DNA from: Phoronis australis | Lineage: Eukaryota; Phoronida; Phoronidae | NCBI GenBank assembly: GCA_002633005.1 | Contig: NMRA01000370.1 | Span: forward strand, 190,229-254,228 | Length of the DNA: 64,000 bases | Direction of reading: 5' to 3' | In this document: one piece after another, positions 11,185 through 23,100 of the stretch | How the letters are laid out: each line of letters opens with the position of its first letter | Numbering within the stretch: position 1 is the stretch's first letter | The notes under the pieces: generated by a model | Told to the model about the DNA's origin: nothing | Databases searched by the model: none | What the model saw: only the letters and a program-made list of their open reading frames with translations | Program-made: the position numbers and the translations under genes

Positions 11185-12023
11185 GTGAGTGAATTAAGGG
11201 TAATCGATAATGAATCTTTGTTTGTCCAGAAAACGGCACCTTATTCTCTAACCAGACATGACGCCCTCTCATCTCATCTTATCTTCAGGAGACTGTTATA
11301 TTAAAAGTGTGAAGTCCAGTTTTATAGGTAAAGCGATCAATATACCTAGAATTTAATTTATACAATGTCCATCAACGTGGCTCTTGAAGACATCGGTCGG
11401 TTTAATAGGAAATCTGAACATGTAAAATTAGTAACTTCAAATACAACGTTTCGCACTTTTAACGAAATGCAGCTTCAATTGTCCATCAATGTGCTTACGA
11501 TCGTCACAGCTACGACCGTACTTAGGAACTGTCCTTACTCAGTGCTATTTCATATACTAATGTATTAAAAACCTGGTGACCTATACCAGTGGAGTAGATG
11601 TGTAAGTTTTCGTTACTGTCTTTAATTTCAATGCTGAAAATAAATAAAAAACAAAGGTTTCTCAATTTCATTTGAGATGGTGACATACTGAAATGATTTC
11701 TAAATCTTATTTCCACCAATCCCCAGCCTGTTGATTTTGACACGAAGTTTCGGTCTGTCATTCCTTCTGACATCTTCAGGTCTTACCGAGTGCCACGCTT
11801 AGAACCGAAAGATCCATTCCCAGCTTCAAATCCCACAGTGGTCCATGAAATTGTTGCTAATACGATGTGGGTACAAGACACACTTGCGTTTAAAAACGCT
11901 GAAAGCCAGCATCACCTGAAGATGGCCGGATACATGACCAACCGAAACGTGACGTTAATCTAAATAGAGTAGTGTATATAGATCATTAGATTTTAGAAAT
12001 AAAAATATCTGTGATGTTTTACG

Positions 12024-12287
12024 GGCTATCCAGACTGCCAGACATCCTCTGTGACAGCCGCCTACATCGCACTGGAATATTTGAACCTCGAGCAAGTTAG
12101 AACATACGCACGTGTTGATGAGTACTTCGTGTCTGTAAGCAGCAAGAAGAAAGTACAGATGATAGACTTTAAATATGTCCGAAGCATGGTTCATTGTTTG
12201 AACTATTGTAAACGAAACCAATGCTGCTCCGTTGTTCAGTTTTCAGAAAGTACCAATATGTGCATCACTTATCATTTCGTAGACTAG
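12024..12287 (+). pseudogene. C-terminal PAN-like exon with lost acceptor
   Basis: Nearly identical to the exon at 29583-29857 over [17 protein letters not shown] and the Cys-rich end [12 protein letters not shown]...CITYH, ending in TAG. The expected acceptor CAG is ACG here, and 12 bases at the exon start are missing. The remaining frame is open, so the damage is confined to the exon's 5' edge. Confidence 0.78.
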
Positions 12288-12564
12288 AAGTCGACAGTTC
12301 AAGAATTCAGTGTAACATTTCTATCTTTTCAAAACGACCGCCCACTGCGAACCCTGGAAGCTGACTTGTCGACGAGTAAACCATAGTTTCAAGTCCTTAT
12401 CTTAAAATGCCAATGTGGCTCCAGTATCCGAAAATACTTAATAATCAAAATCTTATTTTCGATACACTTTCGTTATTTTCTTTTCGCCTTTCGTGTTACT
12501 TTACCGTATTTGACCCTTCCCGGCTGTCATCGGTTATTTCCGTACCCACAATTCCAGCTCGTCA

Positions 12565-12810
12565 GTTCAGGAACTGGGGCCTGTTCCAAGAAACTGACTT
12601 AAGTTCATTTTTGACTTAAGTTGAAGATTTGTCTTAACTTCCAAACTTTGAAACTTCCACATTAGGCAAGTAAGTCAAAATTAAGACAAATTTAAGATCT
12701 CTTTCTTGAATTGGTTTTCAGACAAATTTAACTTTTATTTTAAAATTTAAAAAAAATAAGATTTGTCTTATCTAAGTCAGTTTTGTTGGAACGGGCCCCT
12801 GGTCCTGAAC
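12565..12810. mobile_element. 246-bp inverted-repeat MITE
   Basis: The left end GTTCAGGAACTGGGGCCTG and the right end GGGCCCCTGGTCCTGAAC are inverted repeats. They continue inward through GTTCCAA...AACTGACTTA to give TIRs of nearly 40 bp with mismatches. The interior is a series of AAGTC/TTAAGAC-like short inverted motifs. No coding capacity. Confidence 0.7.
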
Positions 12811-14831
12811 GCCACCATTTTTTCCTTGTAACAGAATGTGCTATCGCTTGCTCGAAAAGTTTTCATTATTTTGTTTTATTAGTAATATCTCGTGATTCGT
12901 TTGTACATATAGTGTATTTGTATATAGTTCGTAGTCATTGGTCGTTAATTTTTTTTTGGAATATTACGCGTACTTTTGTTTATTATGTTAAAATAGCATT
13001 GGTGATTAGTTCCTGTTAAGCAGGACGGTCGAACCAAATTTTTTTGGTTTTGATTTTTTTTTGTTTTGAAAAACGACTTTGCTATCATCCTACTTATAAA
13101 ATCGAAAAAGTATCAAAATCGGGGCAATCTGTGCAAAGTTATTGTAATTTTTGTGGCGGAATTTGGGTCACTTTGTTTGGATCACAATTCCCGTTGGACT
13201 CATTTCTCATGGCGACGTTTGCTGAACTGAAAGGCATGTTCAACCGGTTACTTTGTAATTTGTGAAGATTTAACGTTGATACATTTTGACAAACGTTGCT
13301 ACAAAAAAGTAATTTTGTTCAATTTTTGTGTTTTTGTGCAAAAAATATAAGGTATACTCGAATTATTTTACTGTAAATTTCCCATTCAGGTGATCTGACA
13401 CTAAGCTGAAAAAATAGTTGAAATAATTTTGAAATGGTTTTTTGCTTGATTGTCAACTGCAGTTCAAGGCTTGCTTAGGTCTCACAAAATGATTCATATT
13501 TTCCTAAATTTTAAGTCTAAATTGCTTTGAAGTCACGTTTTGTAACTTTTTGGTTTCTTAATTCAGGTTATCAAGTCAACAATATGAAGAATCTTAATTA
13601 GAGAAATAGGATTGTGAAGCTTCAAGCCTCCAATTCTTGTTCCTTGCAACTTCATATTTTTTAAATAATGCTTGTCAAATTCTGGTGTAAGGAAACACTA
13701 TTCGGTCACCATGGTAATAGTTACATGCATGTCCACTTTCATATCATGAAAACTTGTGCTGTTTGATAGTGTCTGTAATGCTTAAATGTTATAAAGTACT
13801 GTACACTCTAAGTTATTTATAATGGTAAAAGGTTGAATCATTTTGGGTTCCTACTGCATACTGAGATTATTTCAGTTTTTGATGTACACGAGATATACAT
13901 GTCGACTACCTTGAAAGTCTTTAAGTAGTAATACACTTTATTTACGTTAACACAAAATACAATTAATACAAATTAATGCTTATGGAGACTCTGTGAAGGA
14001 ACTGAAACCAAATATAGAGGTCCGACTGAAAGCACTTGATTTTGATTTGAACTGTGCAATACCTAAATGATTAAATCATAATCGTCCTCTGATTTGTTCT
14101 TTCATTTCAATGATTGAGTGACCAAAGCATGATATAATTGGCTTGCCATAAATAATATGTTCACTAGCATCTTCAGGCAACATTTCTTGTTGCCTTGGGT
14201 TTACTATTTTTTCAACAGATTTATACATAAATTTAAAAATCATCGTACCTTTAAGCCTGGTATTTAGGTCATGGCAGAAAAATAATTTTTCACCTGTATA
14301 CTTGGTTTCATATTCCAAAAAATATAATCTATAGGTTTTTTCTGATATACAACATGTCTTAACTGTTCTTTTGCTTTTGCCAACCATCCATAACAAAAAT
14401 ACCGATTACAGTCAGTTAACAACTAAATAATTTTTTTTATTATTTTGTTCAGGCTAAAACGCAAAGATCACTACATTACAACTATTTAGTAAATCCGGCT
14501 CAAGCACCAACTATTTAATTTATAATTTACTTCAATATTTAAAATGAGGCTAGCCTCTTCAGTGACAGCACTGCTTGAAGGGGGCAATCAACAGCAGCGA
14601 TAAAGTAGTATAACAATAATTAGATACAGGTAATAAAGCAGCAATTTAAACACGTTGAGGATGAAATTTTGACCAAGAAAGACGAAATAATGAGATGGTA
14701 CTAAATAGTGAGAGCATGTTGCTTGCACAATCATTAAAATGACATAATTAAGATATTAAAGAAAACAACAATGTACAATAATCAAAAATGACATAATTAA
14801 GAAAGGCAAGGTGTAAGAATGGGTAAGTAAA
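12811..14831. other. AT-rich non-coding stretch
   Basis: No recognised gene. A 106-codon minus-strand frame at 14076-14396 has no motif I recognise and no splice partners. It sits just downstream of a LINE tail, so it is more likely decayed repeat than a gene. Confidence 0.4.
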
Positions 14832-15080
14832 TTACAGCCACTTTTTGATATTAAGTTTGACAGTATTAACTGAATTGGGCCGTTTAATTTCTGGGCTAAG
14901 TGAGTTCCATATTGCAAGGGCAGCATAAATAAAAGATCTCTTGCCGATCTCTGATTTCATTTTTTAAAAGAAACATTACCAGTAACGGAAGAACGTGTAA
15001 AGTATATAGCTTGACTGCTACTGAATTTGGCCCCGAGATATGTTGGAGCCAAGCTATTGAGAGATATTTATTTCTTATAA
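14832..15080 (-). pseudogene. C-terminal tail of a LINE ORF2, decayed
   Basis: The minus strand encodes, across a frameshift, KFSSSQAIYFTRSSVTGN and then GKRSFIYAALAIWNSLSP...LNIKKWL followed by a stop. The pattern RSF.Y.A..WNSLP or WNSLS near the end, with a short Lys-rich terminus, is the typical C-terminus of CR1/L2/Jockey-type LINE reverse transcriptases. The more N-terminal part is not recoverable. Confidence 0.65.
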
Positions 15081-15686
15081 CTATAATACAATGTAAAACT
15101 TCGGATTGCATCAACTTATATCAACATCAGAATTACTTAATAATCACTGAAACAAAGTATACACTAATTATCAGCATGGCATGTGCAGAGTTTACAATAA
15201 GTCTAACTATCAATGAAGTATGTACAATAAAATACTTTATAAAATCCCTTTTGATATTATACAACACTTGCTTAAGTTTAGATCAATTACAAAACAAACA
15301 ACAGCCTTGTCCACAACATTAGAAATGATCCTGAGGGTCACACCAAAAAGAAATGAGCAAAGCATGATATAAAAATAAGCCTGACAACTGGTTCACGAAA
15401 CTCAACTATTGATATTGTTTGTACAAAATACATGGGGAATTAAGAGCATGGCAGAACCTCTTTTCAAATTAATATCAAATGGCGCTTAGAGACGTCCCAC
15501 CTACACCCCAGTGCAAAATATAAAAAATCTGCAGATTACCTTTTGAGACATCACGCTAACGACATTGTGTGACATGCAGACAGACCTTTGTGAATACTAC
15601 GTCTCCCACACCGCACTTATCACAACTGGGATAAAACAATAACTGTCTCGACAGCGCACGCAGTCAGACTATGTGAAAACAAAACG

Positions 15687-15848
15687 GCGGAAAATTTTTA
15701 ACCCCCTAAACGTCACTTCCAGACGGTAAGGTACGACTAATTAATAAAATTACGAAAAGCCGTTATTAAATGAAAAATATGTCTGGGATAATCAACGAAC
15801 CGTATTTTTACTAAAAATGGCATGAAAAAAGGTTGCCTTCTGCTTTAA
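15687..15848. repeat. Single arm of the TTAA-flanked inverted-repeat element
   Basis: Matches 27250-27413, and the inverse of 26067-26230, over CGTCACTTCC, AATTAATAAAATTACGAAAAG and the end GAAAAAAGGTTGCCTTC...TTTAA. Only one arm is found here, so it is a partial element or solo end. Confidence 0.7.
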
Positions 15849-16496
15849 GCACCTACTTTCATGATTTAAGTTGAAAATTTACGGCGGAGTGAGAAATATT
15901 AATCTCACATTATAAGTTAGTTATAATTTTTATTGTGTTTCAACTATATGATGTGCTATTACTAGTACGTAGTTAAATAAGATAGCACTGAACACCGTTG
16001 GACTTAGTGAAGGTAGTGCACATTTTGGTGCATTCTGAGTAAGCGACATGACTTCGCACACACCACTTGCCTTACAATAGAGCAAACAGGCGACTGTGTG
16101 GCGGGCAGTCCTTCCAACGTTCTCGGAAAAGATGTTGTAACCACAAAGTAACTTTTGAACGTTAGGGCGAACTGTTTAAAGCGGTGCCAAGGACTTAAAC
16201 AATCATTGTCCACGACGGGCTTTGGTTGAAGGGCAGTGCAATCTGTCACTGCTGACGGCGGTGCCATTCTGCTTGTCATTTTTGACTGAGAGGTTTTCAT
16301 CAATTCTGTAACATAAAGATGGGCGTAAAAGGTTGAAGTCTTTTGCGTACAAAGTGAAATCAACGAAAATTTAATAGCAGACCATCGGCCACTAGCTTCC
16401 TCCGTAGTTACAAGAAAGGCATGATGGTTCGACCAAAATCTACGACCTACGTGTTACACATTGTAGGTGCAAATGCACCTCAATTCAAAAGCACCT
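15849..16496. other. Stretch with one unassigned minus-strand frame
   Basis: A 119-codon minus-strand frame (16004-16363) is open but shows no family motif and no signal peptide. I found no convincing splice partners. I see nothing else. Confidence 0.3.
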
Positions 16497-17415
16497 CACC
16501 TTCAAGAGTAATTCAACTATCCTCACATATCACTGCGCCACCTGCTGGAATTCACTAAACAACGGATAGATGAAATTAGTTACCGTAGATCAAGTAGAAC
16601 ACGCATTTCAACTAATTCAACTATTCCTACCAAAAGCTGCGCCACCTAAAGGCAACTAGGTAGATAACGTACATGACGTCATCAACAGGTTCACAATTTT
16701 AGAGACACCAAACACGCATTTTGCAGCGCAGACGAACTACGCATTGCGCATGTGCGAGTTACTTCCTTCGCGAAGGCTCATGGGATAGCTTGTGGTCAGG
16801 CATGTCTTGAGCAGGCTGGATAGTGTGTGCATTTGGAGTGATTTGCAAACTAAAAACCATGTTTCATTTTTTGCTTTATAATACCAAGNCCCTTTTTACG
16901 CAATCTCGGATTTAGTTGGCACGGCTGCAAGCCATTTCACCATGTATTTAAAGGGCTCGCGAAATCGAGGCTGTTAATCTATCACCACTAGTACACGCAC
17001 GCCCTCTAGTTATTGTAGATTTTCCGAATAGCCCCATTCAGCTTTTCCCCACTAATCGCTGCGCCATCTGTGGGATGGTACATAACGTACATGACGTCAA
17101 CAACAGACTCAGAGCTTGAGAGACATCAAATACACGTTCTAACTAATTCAACTATTCTAACTAATCGATGCGCCACCTGCGGGAATTCATTAAATGATAG
17201 GTAGATCATACAGAACACGCATTTCAACTAATTCAACTATTCCTACCAAAAGCTGCGCCACCTAAAGGCAGCTAGGTAGATAACGTACATGACGTCATCA
17301 ACAGGTTCACAATTTTAGAGACACCAAACACGCATTTCAACTAATTCAGCTATTCCCAGTAATCGCTGCGCCGCCTGCGGGGCAGGCTGCTAACAAACAT
17401 GACGTCGGCAACAGG
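16497..17415 (+). repeat. Irregular tandem repeats carrying TGACGTCA sites
   Basis: A unit of roughly 110-120 bp recurs. It contains CTAATTCAACTATTCC, GCTGCGCCACCT, ACATGACGTCATCAACAGG and CACCAAACACGCATTT. One copy at 16612-16725 is almost identical to 17223-17336; more diverged copies lie at about 16500-16610, 17040-17220 and 17340-17410. TGACGTCA or TGACGTCAA/GG (a CRE-type palindrome) occurs in most units. Between the copies, 16740-16800 holds TTGCGCATGTGCGAG and CTTCCTTCGCGAAGG. Confidence 0.7.
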
Positions 17416-17855
17416 CTCGCATGGTGATGGCAGGATATGCTGAGATAAGTTGGGATTCACTAAACATACTGACATGTATGAAATTTTGGGGTCTAAAGGA
17501 ACTCAACACAGTGGTATGACGGTAAGACAGTTATAGTCGGTAACTAACTAACAAAGCTGAGTTTTGCGTGGCAGCTAGCTGGTGGCTAGCTAGAGTCTGC
17601 ACTGCCCACAGTCACACCAGTGTAAATTGTTAAAAGTGATATATATTTATTGAAGAATACACAACACATACAAAGAAATGATGACAAACCCAGAAATCGC
17701 GAAGCATTATATCTGGGTTGTAAACATTTCATAAATGAAACTAATATACATAGAGGTATATACATTTAAGTAGTATCTAATATAAGTATCCCAATATTTA
17801 AATATGGTATTGCGAATATAAAAAACAAAAACGTGTACATATTCATGTATGGAAA

Positions 17856-18065
17856 TCAGAAGCAGCAATATTGATAAACGGTACATAAAAATTTGCTAAC
17901 GTTGCTTAGGAGGAATTCATTGAGAACGACGTCAAAGTTAGGACTACCATTCAATAATAATGTAACTTTAGTAGGGATATTATTACAAGAATTGAGAACA
18001 TTAACAATTGATTGGTTTTCATTGAGTGCACGAAAGAGTCTCTCAGGTATTCGATGAGGGGACAT
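17856..18065 (-). pseudogene. Possible LINE C-terminal fragment
   Basis: A 69-codon minus-strand frame contains NIPTKVTLLLNGSPNFDVV and LSNVSKFL. This resembles the end of some LINE ORF2 proteins, after the reverse transcriptase domain. The match is by pattern memory only and is weak. Confidence 0.25.
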
Positions 18066-18477
18066 TTGAAGAAAATATGAGGATAAGATTGATGGTGTAA
18101 ATTGTTGATACCGATTGGCTCCTCTGGAAAATTTTCTTATGACGATGACGACGACTGGGTATCACTATGTGTTGCCTCGGCTCAAACAGGTATCCCTGGA
18201 GAACCGACATTTCACACTAGAATTTCTTATTCCGACAATTAGAAGAACGCCACTGACAGCACGCTAAAGTAGCACACTGACTTTACCCCATCAAATACGT
18301 CACGAGAAGCAGCGCTCAGTCCAAGCGGCTGATTTATTTAGTTTCGTTAAAGAATATCAGTTTAGTTTTTGCTATTGAATTATTTGTAAAATTAATCAAC
18401 AACTCGTAGAAACTATGCAAAATATATTCAGAATAAAATACAATTCCCTTTTAAAATGTGTTTTTAAATTTTATGTA

Positions 18478-18620
18478 GTGGGCTTTTAAGAGGAAATATT
18501 CCGAATAAATACCCCACTATCTGGGCACTTGACACAAGAAATTGTAACACCAAATAAACGCCAATGGGCATTTATTAGGCATAAACTTCCGAATAAACGC
18601 CCATGGGTGTTTCGTCGGGT
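18478..18620. repeat. Short palindromic AATAAACGCC motifs
   Basis: AATAAACGCCAATGGGCATTTATT (18553-18576) reads as an imperfect palindrome, followed by CGAATAAACGCCCATGGGTGTTTCG. Hairpin-like repeat cluster just before the start of the right duplication copy. Confidence 0.4.
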
Positions 18621-19776
18621 GAGCTTTTCGACGGAAAACATCCCATTGACTGGGATTGAGTGCGGACCATATTTGCATATAAAGTTGGGTCTAGGGGAAC
18701 GCATAGATGACATTTGTTAAAAGAGAATTGTATGTTGTGGGTTTTATTGGCGTTATTAATATGCAGATAAATCTACCAAGTGGTAGCCAACACGTGTGGG
18801 AATGTAAATAGTTGGTCTATGAATCCCACAGGGTTTGTTGTTCTGTTACTTTTCGACCCGATGGTTATCGCCAGGAACTGGACAGGAACTGACGATAACA
18901 TTTGAGTGAACACTTGACATCAAGCATTAAACATCATTGGAAACGGTCTTGAATCGTTTATGGTTGCTCGGGTATTTCCTATTTTAATAAAACATCTCGA
19001 CATTGTTTTTAGATAACCAGGCCTTAACACACGCACGCACACATGCACACGCTCACACGCACATGCAATACCGACAACGATATTTTTTTGCAATCAGCGT
19101 GTGGTTGTTGAAATATCTTTCTTTGGTCATCGCCTTCTCTCACTGTAATTTCTAAGTAGCTACAGGATGTTTTGGCTCATCCGGGGCATCCCGTGCATCT
19201 TTCCGTAGCCTCGAATCACCCATATGAAGTGTTTCATATCTGCGCATGTGTGAAATTGAGCCATTTCAGCAGAATTTGTTCAATAGGTGGTTTAAACCAT
19301 GACTTCATCCAATCAGGTCCCAAAATTCGTAGGACGCGACGTCATTCTCAATTCTTATTCTGCCTGATGACGTATTGTTCGTCTATTATTGCGAAGATTT
19401 GACGGCGCATCCCACACCATTCTCTATTTTGAGACATACATTACTTACTATAATGATTGAAATTCGTACATGCGCAGACGTGAAACACCTCCGAGGAACA
19501 ATTTGAGGCTACTAAAATACCCGAAGTGTTTCGGATGATTACGGTTGGTACGTTTTACTTTTTCCAGAACACCCCGTGTATTTTCGTAGCTTCGGTATAA
19601 AACTTGTCTCACTATGCGCTTTATTGTAACCATTTTCTATGCAAATAAAGGACAAGAACGCTATGACGCTGCTTTGGAGGACCCAATACGCCTGTGAAGA
19701 AAGTTGTTTTCCACACCACTAGAACACGTTTTTGCTTCTGTAAAACTGAGTTTGTCAAAGTTGTTCCAACGAAAGG

Positions 19777-19791
19777 CACGTGTGTATATAG
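19777..19791 (+). promoter_or_regulatory. Candidate E-box plus TATA, intact kringle gene
   Basis: CACGTG at 19777-19782 and TATATAG at 19785-19791, identical to the left copy. They lie about 290 bp before the ATG at 20081, which would imply a long 5' untranslated region. Position and conservation are suggestive only. Confidence 0.3.
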
Positions 19792-20080
19792 TTGCATGTT
19801 ATTCACGGTACACGACAAGTAAAACACAAGGGACAAACCTGCTGACGGCTTAACTTAATTTCCAACCTACTGGGGAACCCAGAATAAGACCTACGTTCTG
19901 CTCCAGTCATTTTTTGTTTCTTACTTTTGAACAAAGATACTCAATTGTTTACAAAAGCAGGCGACGATTCGCTGTCATCCACGTACCATACAGTAAACAT
20001 GTATCGATCGAAACCACACTGACTTAAAATACGCCGTCTGTGTTTAAAGCATTTACTTTAGCCGGCATTCGCGCCAAACT

Positions 20081-20162
20081 ATGAAGAAAAAGTTGTCGCA
20101 TCTATCGCTATCTCTCGCGTTGACGCTTTGGGGTATTTTTCTAGGATTTGCCTTCCGCGCCG
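20081..20162 (+). CDS. Exon 1: signal peptide
   Basis: ATG at 20081, then 27 codons beginning [20 protein letters not shown], a classic basic start and hydrophobic core, then GFAFRA and a GTGAGT donor at 20163 in phase 1. The preceding bases GCGCCAAACT are conserved in the left copy. The next in-phase acceptor recognised is at the first kringle. Confidence 0.7.
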
Positions 20163-23100
20163 GTGAGTTGTATGTTATTTTTGCATAATAAGTACTGACG
20201 CCTCCGAATGCTTTGAGATAGCATAACTCTTCGTCAAGCTGTGTACCCTCTCTTTTTGCTCATAATTTCCAAAATGGAGAAACTGAACAAAATTCGTTAT
20301 TATATGGTCAACAGAGAATGCTTGACAATTTCATAAGTACCTGAGAGATTACGTCTTATGGTGAGAAACTACTGATGTTAAGGAAAAACATCAGTCAAAC
20401 ATCTAAGTAACACAATGAATGGTTTAAGTAGTTGTACACTGTTTCAGAGGTTATGATGTTTGTGTAGGACCTTAGAAAAATGTTCCAATTTGGCTAACTT
20501 CGGAATATTGTATCTCAGATACGGCTGATCGTATTCATTTGAAACTTTCAGACAGTCTTCTTTATGCGCTGTTCTCGTAAACTCTGTCTCATATTGCTTT
20601 AAAAATGTCTACCTTTGCATGAGGATCTATAAAAAATAAATATATTAGTTGGTCATGATATTGCATGGGTGGCACACCACAGGGGGCTGGGGATATAGCC
20701 CACCCCCACTAATTCCAGTGCTGCGCCGCCCAAGTATTCGCAGCGTTGTTTTGCAAAGAACGTACCTTTGTTTTTTGCTACGTTTCACTAAAACAACATA
20801 GTAACGTGGCCCATTTGATGTCCGACTGACTGGTGTCAAAATAAAACTTAAAATGCTTTCCACTTTGAGAAAATTTGTACTTTTACTGAGTTAAATGGAT
20901 GCTTTGGTTGATTAATAAAATCCTACACACTCTTTCCCCTCCATTTTAGTTACAAACGCCATCGGACGACTTTTAGTGTCAGTAAGTTCAGTGGAAACGT
21001 TTAAGTTAAAAGCTTAAAAGCATTTTTGCATTCGCTTTTTAATTTTTGCGGGAGCACAGCCATCTAAAATAGTCCCGTAATGAGTGACAGGTGACTCATG
21101 GATGTGCACACACTATCGCCATATATAATAAGGTTACCATGGAAACCCCGTGCACTTTAAAAGAATATCAAAATTAATAGTAAAATAAGACAAACACAAA
21201 AAGGGCTAAAAGTTATGAAATTTCTATATTTTAATGATGTCTTTGGACTGATGAAACTCATTCATCTTGTGTTCTAAACTGGTGAGTGTAGAGGAAGGAT
21301 TACCTTTAAAGTAACACTGTCGGAGAGAAGGGGGACATTCAGGGAACCTGGAATTTCGCAAAGTTAGTTTTGCAAAATGTAGAAGTGTGAAGAAGTGCTA
21401 CGGAGGACTCTGTAGAGAGAAAAACTGTTTGAGCACAAAACGCAACCAGTTGTGCGGCAATAGCGCATATATCGAGTTTTCAGCCAACTTTGAGTCACTG
21501 TGCGGCGGCCTAAATGTGAAATATATATAGGCGAACAACAACCGAATGAAGTATTTAGGTTTTTTGCTTGAGGTCTAGAAGTTGACGCAGACTATACATG
21601 TAGGTCAATTTGTATTCTGAAAAAATGACGAAGTTTCCATTGGAAATGCATTGGTGTTTTTTGGCAAACTTTGCATCACTGTTTTCTGTTGTTGGTAATT
21701 TTCCATTACAATTTATAAGAGTAAACAGATCGCTCTTGTTGACAACGATCCTTTCGGTGGGTGGCAGACAGAATAAAGTTGTGATGCGACTTTGGAACAA
21801 CTCATCAGTGAATACAGGGGTCTGACACAATTTTAATTTACCTTTAGTTTTATGTAACTTTGTTGATTTCTATTTTGATATTTGCCAGCTGTAAATCAGC
21901 AAACTAAAGTGGGGCTCCCACAATAGTTTTTTTCTAGAATTTGAGTCATTCAAAATTTTGGCATTTACACATTTTTTTTTACAGAGACAAAATCGATTTC
22001 ACCGCCGAAAACTCAGTTTTGAATTACTCTTGTATAGAATAAATTTCTTAGCTTTGACAAGATCTATAAAACAACAAAATCCGTTGTATTTTTGTGATGT
22101 TATCACAAATCGCCAATTCTCGTCGTTATCAGCCAGACATTTCGAAGGCGCTGAAATCAAAGCTTGAGTCTTTACCATACGATTAATTAAATTACTCGGC
22201 TATTCAACGCCTGAGATTTATGTCAGTCGTAGAGCATTTGACTCCTACTGCAGAGCTAGTGAGTTTTATTCGGCGCGACTGCTAATTTCTGTAATCTTTC
22301 GTGTCTAATATAATTCGACGAAATTGTTCGTAAAATTCCGTATTACTTTATCGCATACATTGCAACTATATAATTTTATATACACTATAATGTCCACTCT
22401 GAATACCGCGTATTTATAAATTTCCCTGAGTAGGTGAACGTTAAATGCGCATGCAAAGTACATTCGTACGGAAATTCATTCTCCAACGTTGATCGAACAT
22501 AGGAGGAGAAATTGGAGGCTACGAAAATACAAGAGATGTTCCGAATGAATAAGGTCGTAGAGATGACGAGTATTGTATCTAATAAGCGCTCTGGTGGTTG
22601 CGACCTATTTAGTTTTGCTGCTATTTTCGCTTTTCATGAGAAAGCGCTTCAATTTCAGAACCACGATTGTCGCACTGCGTTTCATAAGATGGCGATTATC
22701 ATTGTTGTTAAGATTGGGAAAAGTTTACTTGGTATGAGTAAATTAAGAAAAGCAATTTCTTCTTTTTTAAATTCAAATTGATCGTTTTATCAAGAACGTA
22801 ACTCACACATAATGTCTGACGTCATGACGAAATTTGGTGACGCAACGTGTTTACTTGAAGCGGTTAAAAACCTGCTTTCTGTCACATGAAAACGAGTTTT
22901 GAGCTACAACACATTCTGTTATGAATTTGGTCTCAAGTTTTACCTTAGTGAAATTGGAGGTAATTCCAGGACTTCGATAGAGCTGGCAGTTCATTGTTGC
23001 ATAAGACCAGGATGTACAAGTTGACTTTTCACACAGCGTGCCGTTTTATGCTACGATCTTTGTCTCAGGACCTGAATAGTTTTCTTTGCAAAGCCAGAAA

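Larger units (their letters stand above)
5876..12287 (+). pseudogene. Broken copy of the secreted kringle/PAN gene
   Basis: Three pieces match the exons of the intact gene at 20081-29857: signal peptide (5876-5957), kringle (10948-11184) and the C-terminal PAN-like exon (about 12024-12287). Two lesions are visible. First, a TGA at 11154-11156 replaces the conserved Trp codon of the kringle RWQYC segment. Second, the acceptor of the last exon reads ACG where the intact copy has CAG, and 12 bases just inside the exon are missing. The signal exon and its donor look intact. A cryptic acceptor or a truncated secreted peptide is possible, but I read this copy as a recent pseudogene. Neither the second nor a third kringle exon is present here. 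Confidence 0.78.
3470..12290 (+). repeat. Segmental tandem duplication, left copy
   Basis: Long stretches match the block at about 18600-25640 in the same order and orientation. Anchors are 4530-4800 with 18765-19035, 5250-5660 with 19440-19830, the signal-peptide exons at 5876 and 20081, 7535-7860 with 21521-21830, and the kringle exons at 10948 and 24619. After the kringle, this copy runs on like 28740-29870, ending in the C-terminal exon. Differences include two insertions present only here (3598-4524 and 6269-6458) and a 131-bp tandem duplication (9591-9850). Confidence 0.88.

Noticed and set aside
14076-14396. 106-codon minus-strand frame
   Set aside because: No domain, no splice partners, adjacent to a LINE tail.
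16004-16363. 119-codon minus-strand frame
   Set aside because: Open but unrecognised, with no neighbouring exons or start context; not enough to call a gene.
21555-21830. 91-codon minus-strand frame, shared with 7568-7771
   Set aside because: Similarity is explained by the block duplication; the copies differ by frameshifts and show no family motif.
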